Assembly (NCBI GenBank): GCA_020632575.1
Contig: JACKFH010000044.1
Span: 1-28,993, forward strand
DNA: 28,993 nucleotides
Origin: Candidatus Omnitrophota bacterium
GTDB lineage: Bacteria; Hinthialibacterota; Hinthialibacteria; OLB16
Direction: 5' to 3'
Part shown: in pieces, positions 16,440-23,023 of the stretch
How positions within the stretch are numbered: the first letter of the stretch is position 1
Layout of the letters: the number at the start of each line of letters is the position of its first letter
The notes under the pieces: generated by a model
Databases searched by the model: none
What the model was told of the DNA's origin: nothing
Seen by the model: the letters and a program-made list of their open reading frames with translations, nothing else
Program-made: the position numbers and the translations under genes

Positions 16440-17036
16440 TTATAGCACGTAATCTTTATTCGTCTTGATGAAATCCCCGCTCGATCTGGCGCCGTTCGTG
16501 GGGGCGTAGTACATGTAGGTCTTGCCGGCAAGAAGATCTCTTCCTATATCGCCCGCGTTGTCATGCACATCGATGTCCCCATCCGGACCGTTGCTCATCA
16601 GGAACCAGACAATCCCTTGTTGTTCCAACTCCGGGTAGATGCTTTTCCACCTTTCGGCGTTGTAGTAACGGTAGTAACCCCCGTCTCCAAAAGAGCTCGG
16701 ATCCGAGTAGATGTCCGCCTCGATTCTCGGGAAGGGGTCCGGCGGAAAAGCGTTCAGATATTCGATCGGAGTGGTGAGTGAAGGCACCTCGAGCAAAGAG
16801 GGGTGCCAGGTGTCCGTGGCATGATCGGGGTAAAGACCGAAATCGATGAAATAACTCTCGAGGACAATTCGCACTGTTCGCATGTCGGCTTTCGCGCGCG
16901 CGACTTTGGCGCGGACCTGTGCTGTGAGGAAGTTCGGCAGCGCGATCGCAATCAGAATAAGAACGATCGCGATCACGACCAGGAGTTCGATCAGCGTGAA
17001 TCCGGTTTGTCTCTCGTGGACGGTCGAGAACCGCAT
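16440..17036 (-). CDS. Type II secretion pseudopilin, GspG-like
   Basis: This is a 198-residue prepilin-type protein. The leader MRFSTVHERQTG is followed by the canonical FTLIELLVVIAIVLILIAIALPNFL with cleavage between Gly12 and Phe13. The sequence then runs QVRAKVARAKADMRTVRIVLESYFIDFGLYP, the alpha-1 helix and spacer of major pseudopilins. The C-terminal GKTYMYYAPTNGARSSGDFIKT matches the YSPTNG motif of the other pseudopilin in the window. Variants like this occur in many copies in planctomycete-like and Hydrogenedentota-like genomes. A consensus TTGACA promoter precedes it. No secretion ATPase or platform gene is nearby, so it depends on machinery elsewhere. Confidence 0.93.
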   Translation of the reverse strand: MRFSTVHERQTGFTLIELLVVIAIVLILIAIALPNFLTAQVRAKVARAKADMRTVRIVLESYFIDFGLYPDHATDTWHPSLLEVPSLTTPIEYLNAFPPDPFPRIEADIYSDPSSFGDGGYYRYYNAERWKSIYPELEQQGIVWFLMSNGPDGDIDVHDNAGDIGRDLLAGKTYMYYAPTNGARSSGDFIKTNKDYVL

Positions 17037-17111
17037 GGGAATCTTCTTCCTCCGCGTCCGGCTGCAATAAACTCCGCCAGCCCGGCTGCAAAATACAATC
17101 CGAATACATTA

Positions 17112-17140
17112 AATCTATTTAGAACGAGGGGCTCTGTCAA
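17112..17140 (-). promoter_or_regulatory. Sigma70-type promoter of the GspG-like gene
   Basis: The minus strand has a perfect TTGACA (17140-17135), a 17-bp spacer and TAGATT (17117-17112), about 75 bases before ATG 17036. Confidence 0.6.
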
Positions 17141-17208
17141 CTTTCGGGGCGTCAAAAAATCTTCCATTGCGAGGATTTCGGGAAATCGTTTAATTCGACA
17201 GGCAATGG

Positions 17209-17247
17209 ATGGCGCTGGAGTGTTGCTCTGCATCGATCCATGGGGGG
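17209..17247. repeat. 39-bp direct repeat, copy B
   Basis: This is the partner of copy A at 16365-16403. It lies 70-110 bases upstream of the GspG-like promoter, about the same relation as copy A to its gene. ATGGAT (17205-17210) and ATCCAT (17236-17241) form an inverted repeat around it. Confidence 0.65.
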
Positions 17248-17279
17248 CGGAATCCTTTCCACTGTGGGTCAAGAGTTAA

Positions 17280-18335
17280 TCAAAGTCGACAATCTAGGAC
17301 AAAGGATTTGATACGGGTATTGCTGTCCGATAGGGAACTTGCCTGTCTCCGAAATTTGCCCTCTGCCTCCTCAATGTTACTGAAGTTTTTGGAATTCGTT
17401 CCCTTCCTTTTCTTTTGGTGAGAGTCGTTCAAGTTCCATGCATCACACTTGAACCAACCGACCAAATATATTCCATGGTCGAACTGGCTATTACCCAAAT
17501 ACTTCCCAACAAGCTGGGTTTTCATACTTGTTTTGAGTTCAGGGTGCCAGCAGCCTTTAACCTCAACAATAACTGATTCACGGATACTTCCATCTTTAGA
17601 GCAAGAGTCGATCTTCAAATCCGTCTTCTCATATGGCTTAATCTGAACTTCACGATTCACGACGATGCCTCTTCCAATCAAGTCGTTTTCGAAGAACGAT
17701 AGCAGGTAGTCGGATAAGGCACCTTCGTCCTTTGGCCAAGATATTTGCTTTTCCCCAGTTTCTTCCCTCACCGTGGTCTCGTTCCATAGGCAGCGGACCA
17801 GAGATGGTTTCTTTGCGATGAAAGATCTTTGAAGTCGTCCGAGAGATTCGATGACAACATCTTGCAGTTGATCCGCATTCTGGACAAATCGGCTTTCCAG
17901 AGCATCGAGAAAACTACTCAATTCCTCGGGAGAAGGCGGACTCCACATCGCGGAGATCGTCTTATTGACAGCATCATTGTACGAGAACTGAAGCCAATCA
18001 TGATCTGGAAATTCAGCCATGAATCTCGCAATTTGTTGACATGATTCTTGCGTCCCATCTTCCTTGAGAGTAGTCAATAGGTCCCGCTTCAGATCGTAGA
18101 TTCGGTCCTTTTCAGTCAGTGGTCTCACTAGGTGATCGCTTTCTTTCTCTTCTTCGGAAAAAGTTTTCTCAAGCCACACCCAGAAATCCCCGATAGTCTG
18201 ACAGTCAATATCGAATGATGCCCAGAGTTTTCCTTCCTTTGCCGATGTCTCGACGACCTGCTCTCCAATTGATGCTTCCGCTTGAAACAAGGTGAGTAGG
18301 CGTCTCAAGATCTCCTGGTTTCCGAATCTATACAT
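17280..18335 (-). CDS. PD-(D/E)XK nuclease-like C-terminal part of a split NACHT protein
   Basis: This is the C-terminal 349 codons of a gene split by the IS630 element; the apparent ATG at 18335 lies inside the element, so only codons from 18329 on are original. The first half is helical and seems to continue the repeat region of the NTPase. The second half carries a restriction-endonuclease-like core: GRGIVVNREVQIKPYEKTDLKID at 221-243 (D239), VIVEVKG at 255-261 with E258 and K260, then TQLVGKYLGN and HGIYLVGWFKCDAW. The D...ExK order is that of PD-(D/E)XK nucleases. If expressed alone it may be untethered from its sensor, or silent. GC content is visibly lower than in flanking housekeeping genes. 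Confidence 0.75.
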   Translation of the reverse strand: MYRFGNQEILRRLLTLFQAEASIGEQVVETSAKEGKLWASFDIDCQTIGDFWVWLEKTFSEEEKESDHLVRPLTEKDRIYDLKRDLLTTLKEDGTQESCQQIARFMAEFPDHDWLQFSYNDAVNKTISAMWSPPSPEELSSFLDALESRFVQNADQLQDVVIESLGRLQRSFIAKKPSLVRCLWNETTVREETGEKQISWPKDEGALSDYLLSFFENDLIGRGIVVNREVQIKPYEKTDLKIDSCSKDGSIRESVIVEVKGCWHPELKTSMKTQLVGKYLGNSQFDHGIYLVGWFKCDAWNLNDSHQKKRKGTNSKNFSNIEEAEGKFRRQASSLSDSNTRIKSFVLDCRL

Positions 18336-18358
18336 GGCGTCATAAGTGATTGCGCATA
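18331..18358 (+). repeat. IS630 left terminal inverted repeat
   Basis: This 28-bp end begins TACATGGCGTC and ends TGATTGCGCATA. It matches the reverse complement of 19428-19455 with four mismatches. Confidence 0.88.
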
Positions 18359-18405
18359 TCTGATCACTATGGTATCCTCCCTATGGGAATTGGGGGAGGG
18401 TCATC

Positions 18406-18930
18406 ATGCGCAAATTGGAAATCGAAAATCCGGAGTTTATCCGACTCGCGATCCAGGAAGAAATCGCTCGGTCCGAGGAATCCCGTTATGACCACCGGCT
18501 GCACGGAATTCTGCTTGTTTGTTCGGGATTCAGTTGTTCGGAAGTCGCGGAGATGTTGGGGCAAAGCCGCCGCACGGTTCAATACTGGGTTAAACGATTC
18601 GAACAAAGTGGCTTTGCCGGTTTGCAGGAAGGTTTCCGCACGGGGCGTCCACGCGCCATGGACGAGGAAACCATCGAGAAGGTTGGACGCGATCTGCGTC
18701 TGCCGCCTCGGGAGTTGGGGTATTCCCAGAATCTTTGGGACGGAAAACTCCTCAGTCACCACTTGGCGCAAAGTTACGGCATTCAACTCGGAGTTCGGCA
18801 ATGCCAGCGTTTGTTTCGCGAGTTGGGGTTTCGTCGCCGGAAACCGCGCCCTGTTATTGCCCAAGCCGACCCCGAAGCCCAGCGGGCATATAAAAAAACT
18901 CCTTCGTCTGGCCGCCAGAGACGACGTTGA
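18406..18930 (+). CDS. IS630 transposase, first frame (helix-turn-helix part)
   Basis: This is the DNA-binding half of the transposase, 174 residues if read to its own stop. It carries a winged helix-turn-helix of the IS630 type: GFSCSEVAEMLGQSRRTVQYWVKRFEQSGFAGL at about 44-76, then a second helix-turn-helix segment, LSHHLAQSYGIQLGVRQCQRLFRELGFRRRKPR. GGGAGGG precedes ATG 18406. The last 12 codons after the A7 tract at 18892-18898 are probably not used, because the catalytic domain continues in the next frame. Loss of one A gives a fused protein of about 345 residues, the normal size for this family. Confidence 0.88.
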   Translation: MRKLEIENPEFIRLAIQEEIARSEESRYDHRLHGILLVCSGFSCSEVAEMLGQSRRTVQYWVKRFEQSGFAGLQEGFRTGRPRAMDEETIEKVGRDLRLPPRELGYSQNLWDGKLLSHHLAQSYGIQLGVRQCQRLFRELGFRRRKPRPVIAQADPEAQRAYKKTPSSGRQRRR

Positions 18931-19444
18931 TGTGTGGTGTGAGGATGAATGCCATTTCCAGCAACATGGCTCGCGCTGCACGATGTGGGTTCCTCCTGAA
19001 GATTTCGATCCCATTCTCCAACACGCGCCGACTCGAAAGAGTGTCGCCGTGTTTGGAGCGGTTCGCGTTTCCGATGGCTTGCTGGTTACACAGCAAGAAA
19101 AGGTCTTCGATGCCGTTTCGTTTCAATGCTTCTTGAAAAGGATCCTACGTCATCTACGCAACGGACGGCGGATAGTGATCATTCTTGACAACGCCCGCTA
19201 CCATCACGCGAAAATCCTTCAACCGTGGCTTTCAAGGTACAGCGAAGTCCTTAGCCTGGATTTTCTTCCTCCCTACAGCCCAGACCTGAATCCCGTGGAA
19301 AGAGTCTGGAAAATGACTCGCAAGTTGTGTACGCATAACCGCTATTTCGCGACGCTCGAAGAACTCACAAATACTGTTTCCGAACAATTCCAGACTTGGC
19401 GCAGGCCGAACGCCGAACTCAAGCGATTATGCGCAATCATTTAA
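18893..19444 (+). CDS. IS630 transposase, second frame (DDE catalytic part)
   Basis: This is the catalytic half, reached from the first frame by skipping one base at the A7 tract 18892-18898. The DDE residues lie in DVWCEDECHFQQ, IVIILDNARYHHA and FLPPYSPDLNPVERVW, in the order and spacing of IS630 transposases. The stop TAA lies inside the right inverted repeat. No separate ribosome-binding site is evident, so expression most likely depends on transcriptional slippage or ribosomal frameshifting. The same frame is also open upstream to 18350, but that stretch does not encode a recognisable protein. Confidence 0.86.
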   Translation, partial: KKLLRLAARDDVDVWCEDECHFQQHGSRCTMWVPPEDFDPILQHAPTRKSVAVFGAVRVSDGLLVTQQEKVFDAVSFQCFLKRILRHLRNGRRIVIILDNARYHHAKILQPWLSRYSEVLSLDFLPPYSPDLNPVERVWKMTRKLCTHNRYFATLEELTNTVSEQFQTWRRPNAELKRLCAII

Positions 19445-22400
19445 GACGCGGTGTATAAAAAGGATCGAGCCAATCAGAATCCTTGACTCAAGGGCCTGTT
19501 GTTTGTCTTCAAGAATTGTAAATGCTTTTGATATGCCCAGTGTGAAGTTGCTCTTTAACAGGAACTCCCAGATATCCTGGGAGACCAATGGAGATAACGA
19601 TTGATCATCAACGAGCTCAATCGCCAACTCTCCTAGCCTTTTGTCGATGTCTAGCCCAAGGTCTCGAAACAAGAACGACTTCCTTGTCAAAGAGTTTAGG
19701 AACAAGACCCGATTTCTCAAAGATTTAATGAATAGATTACCATGATTCAGGTATGCGCATCTTAAAACTTCCGTATGTGTCTGATCGGATTCCCAAGGCG
19801 CAATTTCTCCAAGCGCCACAAGCGTGGGTATCCATTTCTCCCAGGCGGAATGAGTTAGCAATTGATCAGGTACTTGAAACAAAGCAAACAGGATTTCAAA
19901 TGCTTTAGGTACATGCACTTCCCAAAGGAAGTATTGATTTCTGGTAATTATCGAATCTTCGGGAGGCTCCACATTCTCAACAAATGCTAAGGCGATCTCT
20001 CTAATTTCGTCCCTGTGTGCCATGAACTGATTCTGAATCGATTTCAATAATGGCAATTTGCCTTCCTGACATTTCATTCTCGCACATTCTTCAATCGCGT
20101 CACATACATCAATCCACGATTCCTTAGGGCTCCCCGTTCTTGAGAAGGAGAGAATCTCTTCAACAGATTGTTCGGAAGTCGGATTCGCAATTAGGCGGCT
20201 ATCTGAGGCGTGGTTGGATCTCTTGACTCCCTTCCATTGAAGCGCAATTGGATCGTTTAATTGCATTGGTTCAAACAATCTCCGAATCTCTTCAGGACCG
20301 TTTTCCAGCGGTTGAAAGAACTCCCAGACAGATTCGATGGTCTCTCGATACATACCCTCTGTTTCCCGAAGAATCTGGATGAGGAGCTCGACCCAACGCT
20401 TCTGTACCTCCTCCTTTTTCGTTTCATCAATCTGATCAATTATCCAAGGAACATCTTCGCTCTTTACCAACGGGGGATCATGCCAAATCAGGTCATTGTG
20501 GACGTCACTTCCGTCTTTGCCAGCCCTAGTTACAATCATTGCAGCGAATTCACGCACGCCCTCCCGATTTGTCCCTTCCTCTTCTCCAACGATCCTTAGG
20601 TCATTCTCCATTTCTTCTTTCAATTTGAGACATGAATAAGGTTCTCTAAGGAAAAACTCAGAGAGAACTTCGCGAGATTCAGAGGATTCCAAATCTAACC
20701 ATGCTCTTTTCAGAATCGACTCACGCATCTTGCGATGTACGGAATCAAAGTCGTGATCTTCCCAAGAGTCGATCACCCATTGAATTGCTTGCGGCAAATC
20801 ATCGACTGGTATTCTCTTTCCGACCTCATTTGAAGCGAAGAAGTAGTAGTCACCGAGGAACGAGTGGTCTTGTCTGGGGGTTGTGTAATCCAGAATTTTT
20901 GGAAAGCCTATGTGCGTTGGAAACAGACCTTCGATAAGTGACCCTCTAATTCTGTCTCCCGGGTCATGTTGAAGGTTGTCAAGAATTGGAATCAGTCTTC
21001 CCTTATCATCGCCTGGGAGAAGGACCTTGAGGGAGTCGACTGCTTCACGCCGTATGTTTGGATCTTCCTCTTCAGATTCGGCTATCGTGAAAATGTCTTC
21101 AGCGAGGTCTCGGCAGTTGCATCTCTCCGCAACATTTAGAGCGAAGCGACGGGAAAGAATGCGAGACTTCCGGTTTAGAATGTACGGTCGAAGATCATCT
21201 GAAATCCCTGGATAATTCAAGCGGTGGTAGGCCAGCAAGTAATTCGAAATCTGATCGTGAAGTAAACCCTGTTCATATTTCTCAAGCAGGACTAGAACAA
21301 GCCTTTGCCTCCTGTCTTCATCCAGTTGTGAAGGATCTGAAAGAAGTTGAACATCCGGGTCGTGCTCCAAGAGAAGATCCGACGCCTTCTCATTCATCGC
21401 GCTCAGCCAAGCAACAGTTTGTTGCAGTTCAGGTATGGACCACAATTTCCCTTCAAATGGAATGAAGAACAGAGATTCGATCTGTTCTGTGGATAGATCC
21501 AGAGAACAAACGAAAGATGCGCAGAGGAATTCGGAGTATGATTTGTGCCGCCAGTGCGACACATATTCTTCGGATCCGGAAAACAGTCCAACGTTGAGCA
21601 TGTCATTGAACGTGTGGAAGGTGTCGTTCGAGTCTCTTAAGAAATTGACCCTTGATTCGACATGAGACCTCGTTACGGAATCCATTGAAACGCTATTTCT
21701 CTCTAATCCATGATAGATGCTTTCTCGGTTGCAGAGAATCGAAAACGCCGCCATGACTTTCGCGGCTCCAAATCTTTTCTCGGGTGTGGTCTCCCTAGGC
21801 TGAGACGCATCAATCCTTTTGAGAGACTCTGAGCATAGGTTAAAGCAAGCCTTTTCGAAAAGCTCAACACGAGAGGAAGGAAGGCGATGTGATTCCTTGA
21901 AATGCCCAAGAAGCATTGTGAGGGTGAGGGGATTGCATGCAAATTGATGCGCACCGGATTCCGTCAATTGTGCATAAAACTCGTCTTCATCGATTCCTTC
22001 TTGTTGTAGGGCAATGCGAACATTCCTCTGTGAGAGAGGGGCGAGAGCATATTTCTGAACATTCTCTTCACCCCATTGCGACTTGAGCCCCTCCACTAAT
22101 GTACGTGGCAAAACGGCGGTTCTACAGGTAATCCTCAAGAATAATCTTGTTTCGGGATAATCCATTAGAAGATCAGGGAGAGATTGCGGTAGATGTTGGA
22201 TTCTGGGCCAGACCTCGTCGAAACTATCCAAATAGAGGTAAACCCGATCATGCGTATGGATAGCCCCATCAAGGTCCATTTCACTCTGCAAGGCATCCTT
22301 GAATTGACGAAGGTCTTCTCTAAAGGCCATTTGAAATGAAGGAAGTTTTCGATGGCCTGCCGGCAATGGAATGTCGTGAGATTTCGAAGTCTCTTCAAGG

Positions 22401-22594
22401 ACCGTTGTTTTGCCCATTCCTGGCTCTCCCAATAGGATCAAGCAAGGAATGTCATTCAACTGATCGAGAGAGAAGACTTGTGAATTGTGGTAGCGACTCC
22501 AGGAATCCGCTGGATCGTAAAGGTAGCACTCCTTATCCAATTCCGGTGGTTGGTCCACCCGGTACCAGTATCTTTTCCAAGGGTAATAGGCCAT
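19427..22594 (-). CDS. STAND/NACHT-type NTPase with helical repeats, C-terminus cut by IS630
   Basis: This is a 1055-residue frame of which 1046 residues are original; the last nine (IHRVLNDCA) are read from the IS end. The P-loop GEPGMGKT is at 56-63, preceded by PCLILL. The Walker B strand VYLYLDSFDEV at 118-128 has the double acidic end of NACHT ATPases, and RITCRTAVLP at 154-163 is the sensor-like motif. A winged-helix region (about 200-400) leads into long HEAT-like helices to the end, the likely ligand-sensing part. There is no N-terminal effector: the nuclease was at the C-terminus, now cut off. Bacterial NACHT proteins of this plan are anti-phage sensors, and that role is inferred here. 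Confidence 0.85.
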   Translation of the reverse strand: MAYYPWKRYWYRVDQPPELDKECYLYDPADSWSRYHNSQVFSLDQLNDIPCLILLGEPGMGKTTVLEETSKSHDIPLPAGHRKLPSFQMAFREDLRQFKDALQSEMDLDGAIHTHDRVYLYLDSFDEVWPRIQHLPQSLPDLLMDYPETRLFLRITCRTAVLPRTLVEGLKSQWGEENVQKYALAPLSQRNVRIALQQEGIDEDEFYAQLTESGAHQFACNPLTLTMLLGHFKESHRLPSSRVELFEKACFNLCSESLKRIDASQPRETTPEKRFGAAKVMAAFSILCNRESIYHGLERNSVSMDSVTRSHVESRVNFLRDSNDTFHTFNDMLNVGLFSGSEEYVSHWRHKSYSEFLCASFVCSLDLSTEQIESLFFIPFEGKLWSIPELQQTVAWLSAMNEKASDLLLEHDPDVQLLSDPSQLDEDRRQRLVLVLLEKYEQGLLHDQISNYLLAYHRLNYPGISDDLRPYILNRKSRILSRRFALNVAERCNCRDLAEDIFTIAESEEEDPNIRREAVDSLKVLLPGDDKGRLIPILDNLQHDPGDRIRGSLIEGLFPTHIGFPKILDYTTPRQDHSFLGDYYFFASNEVGKRIPVDDLPQAIQWVIDSWEDHDFDSVHRKMRESILKRAWLDLESSESREVLSEFFLREPYSCLKLKEEMENDLRIVGEEEGTNREGVREFAAMIVTRAGKDGSDVHNDLIWHDPPLVKSEDVPWIIDQIDETKKEEVQKRWVELLIQILRETEGMYRETIESVWEFFQPLENGPEEIRRLFEPMQLNDPIALQWKGVKRSNHASDSRLIANPTSEQSVEEILSFSRTGSPKESWIDVCDAIEECARMKCQEGKLPLLKSIQNQFMAHRDEIREIALAFVENVEPPEDSIITRNQYFLWEVHVPKAFEILFALFQVPDQLLTHSAWEKWIPTLVALGEIAPWESDQTHTEVLRCAYLNHGNLFIKSLRNRVLFLNSLTRKSFLFRDLGLDIDKRLGELAIELVDDQSLSPLVSQDIWEFLLKSNFTLGISKAFTILEDKQQALESRILIGSILFIHRVLNDCA
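19428..19455 (+). repeat. IS630 right terminal inverted repeat
   Basis: This is the mirror of 18331-18358, ending GCGGTGTA followed by the duplicated TA. It contains the transposase stop codon. Confidence 0.88.
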
Positions 22595-22637
22595 TTTAAT
22601 ATTCCGAGGTCGATCATAGGGAAAGCTGCGACATCAT

Positions 22638-22964
22638 TCAGAGATCTTGGAGTTTTCCCTCCCTCTTTGCGCGACGCGCCTCTTCGACAAGATGATCGAG
22701 TTTGCCCGCTTTCGAGTCTTCCTCGATTTGCCGGTCCCAATCCTCTCAATCTTTGTCGGGGTGAGCCGGATTCATTTGCTCAATGGTGACATGACGTGTG
22801 GCAACCAACATTCCTTGAAGGTCTGCCACGTTCACAGTTTTCAAATGTTTCGGTTGATCTTTATTCGTGAGCCATCTGCGAAGGTCGCAGAGTTCTTCAT
22901 CAGATAGGGATTCTATGGCCGCTTTGATCTCTTCGGGGGTGTTGAGGGGCATCTTGTCCTCCAA
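22638..22964 (-). pseudogene. Broken antitoxin-like gene with in-frame stop
   Basis: One frame runs 109 codons with a TGA at 22746-22748. The first 72 residues start MPLNTPEEIKAAIESLSDEELCDLRRWL (after a short MEDK), and the part after the stop reads DWDRQIEEDSKAGKLDHLVE and ARRAKREGKLQDL. These two ends together match the common small antitoxin family whose members read about 70 residues with a WDRQ.EED...GKLD motif. About 36 extra residues (QPKHLKTVNV...HPDKD) separate them here. Around the stop, GATTGAGAG is followed by GATTGGGAC, like an imperfect 9-bp duplication. No toxin gene follows; the NACHT gene begins 43 bases on. Confidence 0.6.
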
Positions 22965-23023
22965 AGCTTAGGATCGATACTACGATTCTGGAGTAAATAG
23001 AAAGAAAGTTCAACCGAGATCGT

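Larger units (their letters stand above)
18329..19457 (+). mobile_element. IS630-family insertion sequence, 1125 bp, with TA target duplication
   Basis: The element covers 18331-19455, with TA duplicated at 18329-18330 and 19456-19457, as is typical of the IS630/Tc1/mariner superfamily. The terminal inverted repeats of 28 bp match at 24 positions and share TGATTGCGCATA. It encodes a two-frame DDE transposase. The insertion splits the NACHT-nuclease gene. All parts (both ends, the duplication and a complete DDE triad) are intact, so the copy may still be mobile. Confidence 0.92.
17280..22594 (-). pseudogene. Reconstructed NACHT-nuclease gene interrupted by IS630
   Basis: Removing 18331-19455 and one TA joins codon TTT (19459-19457) to AGA (18329-18327), so that ...GSILF continues as RFGNQEILRRLL... 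without frame change. The ancestral protein would have about 1395 residues: NACHT-type NTPase at 50-170, a long helical repeat region, and a PD-(D/E)XK domain near the C-terminus. The exact restoration argues for a recent insertion. No other disabling change is seen in the two halves. Confidence 0.85.

Noticed and set aside
18367..19014. A 215-codon minus-strand frame inside the IS element
   Set aside because: It is the reverse of the transposase; IS630 elements do not carry a gene there.
22456..22749. A 97-codon minus-strand frame before the NACHT gene
   Set aside because: It overlaps the antitoxin-like frame and the start of the NACHT gene in another frame, and its composition is not protein-like.
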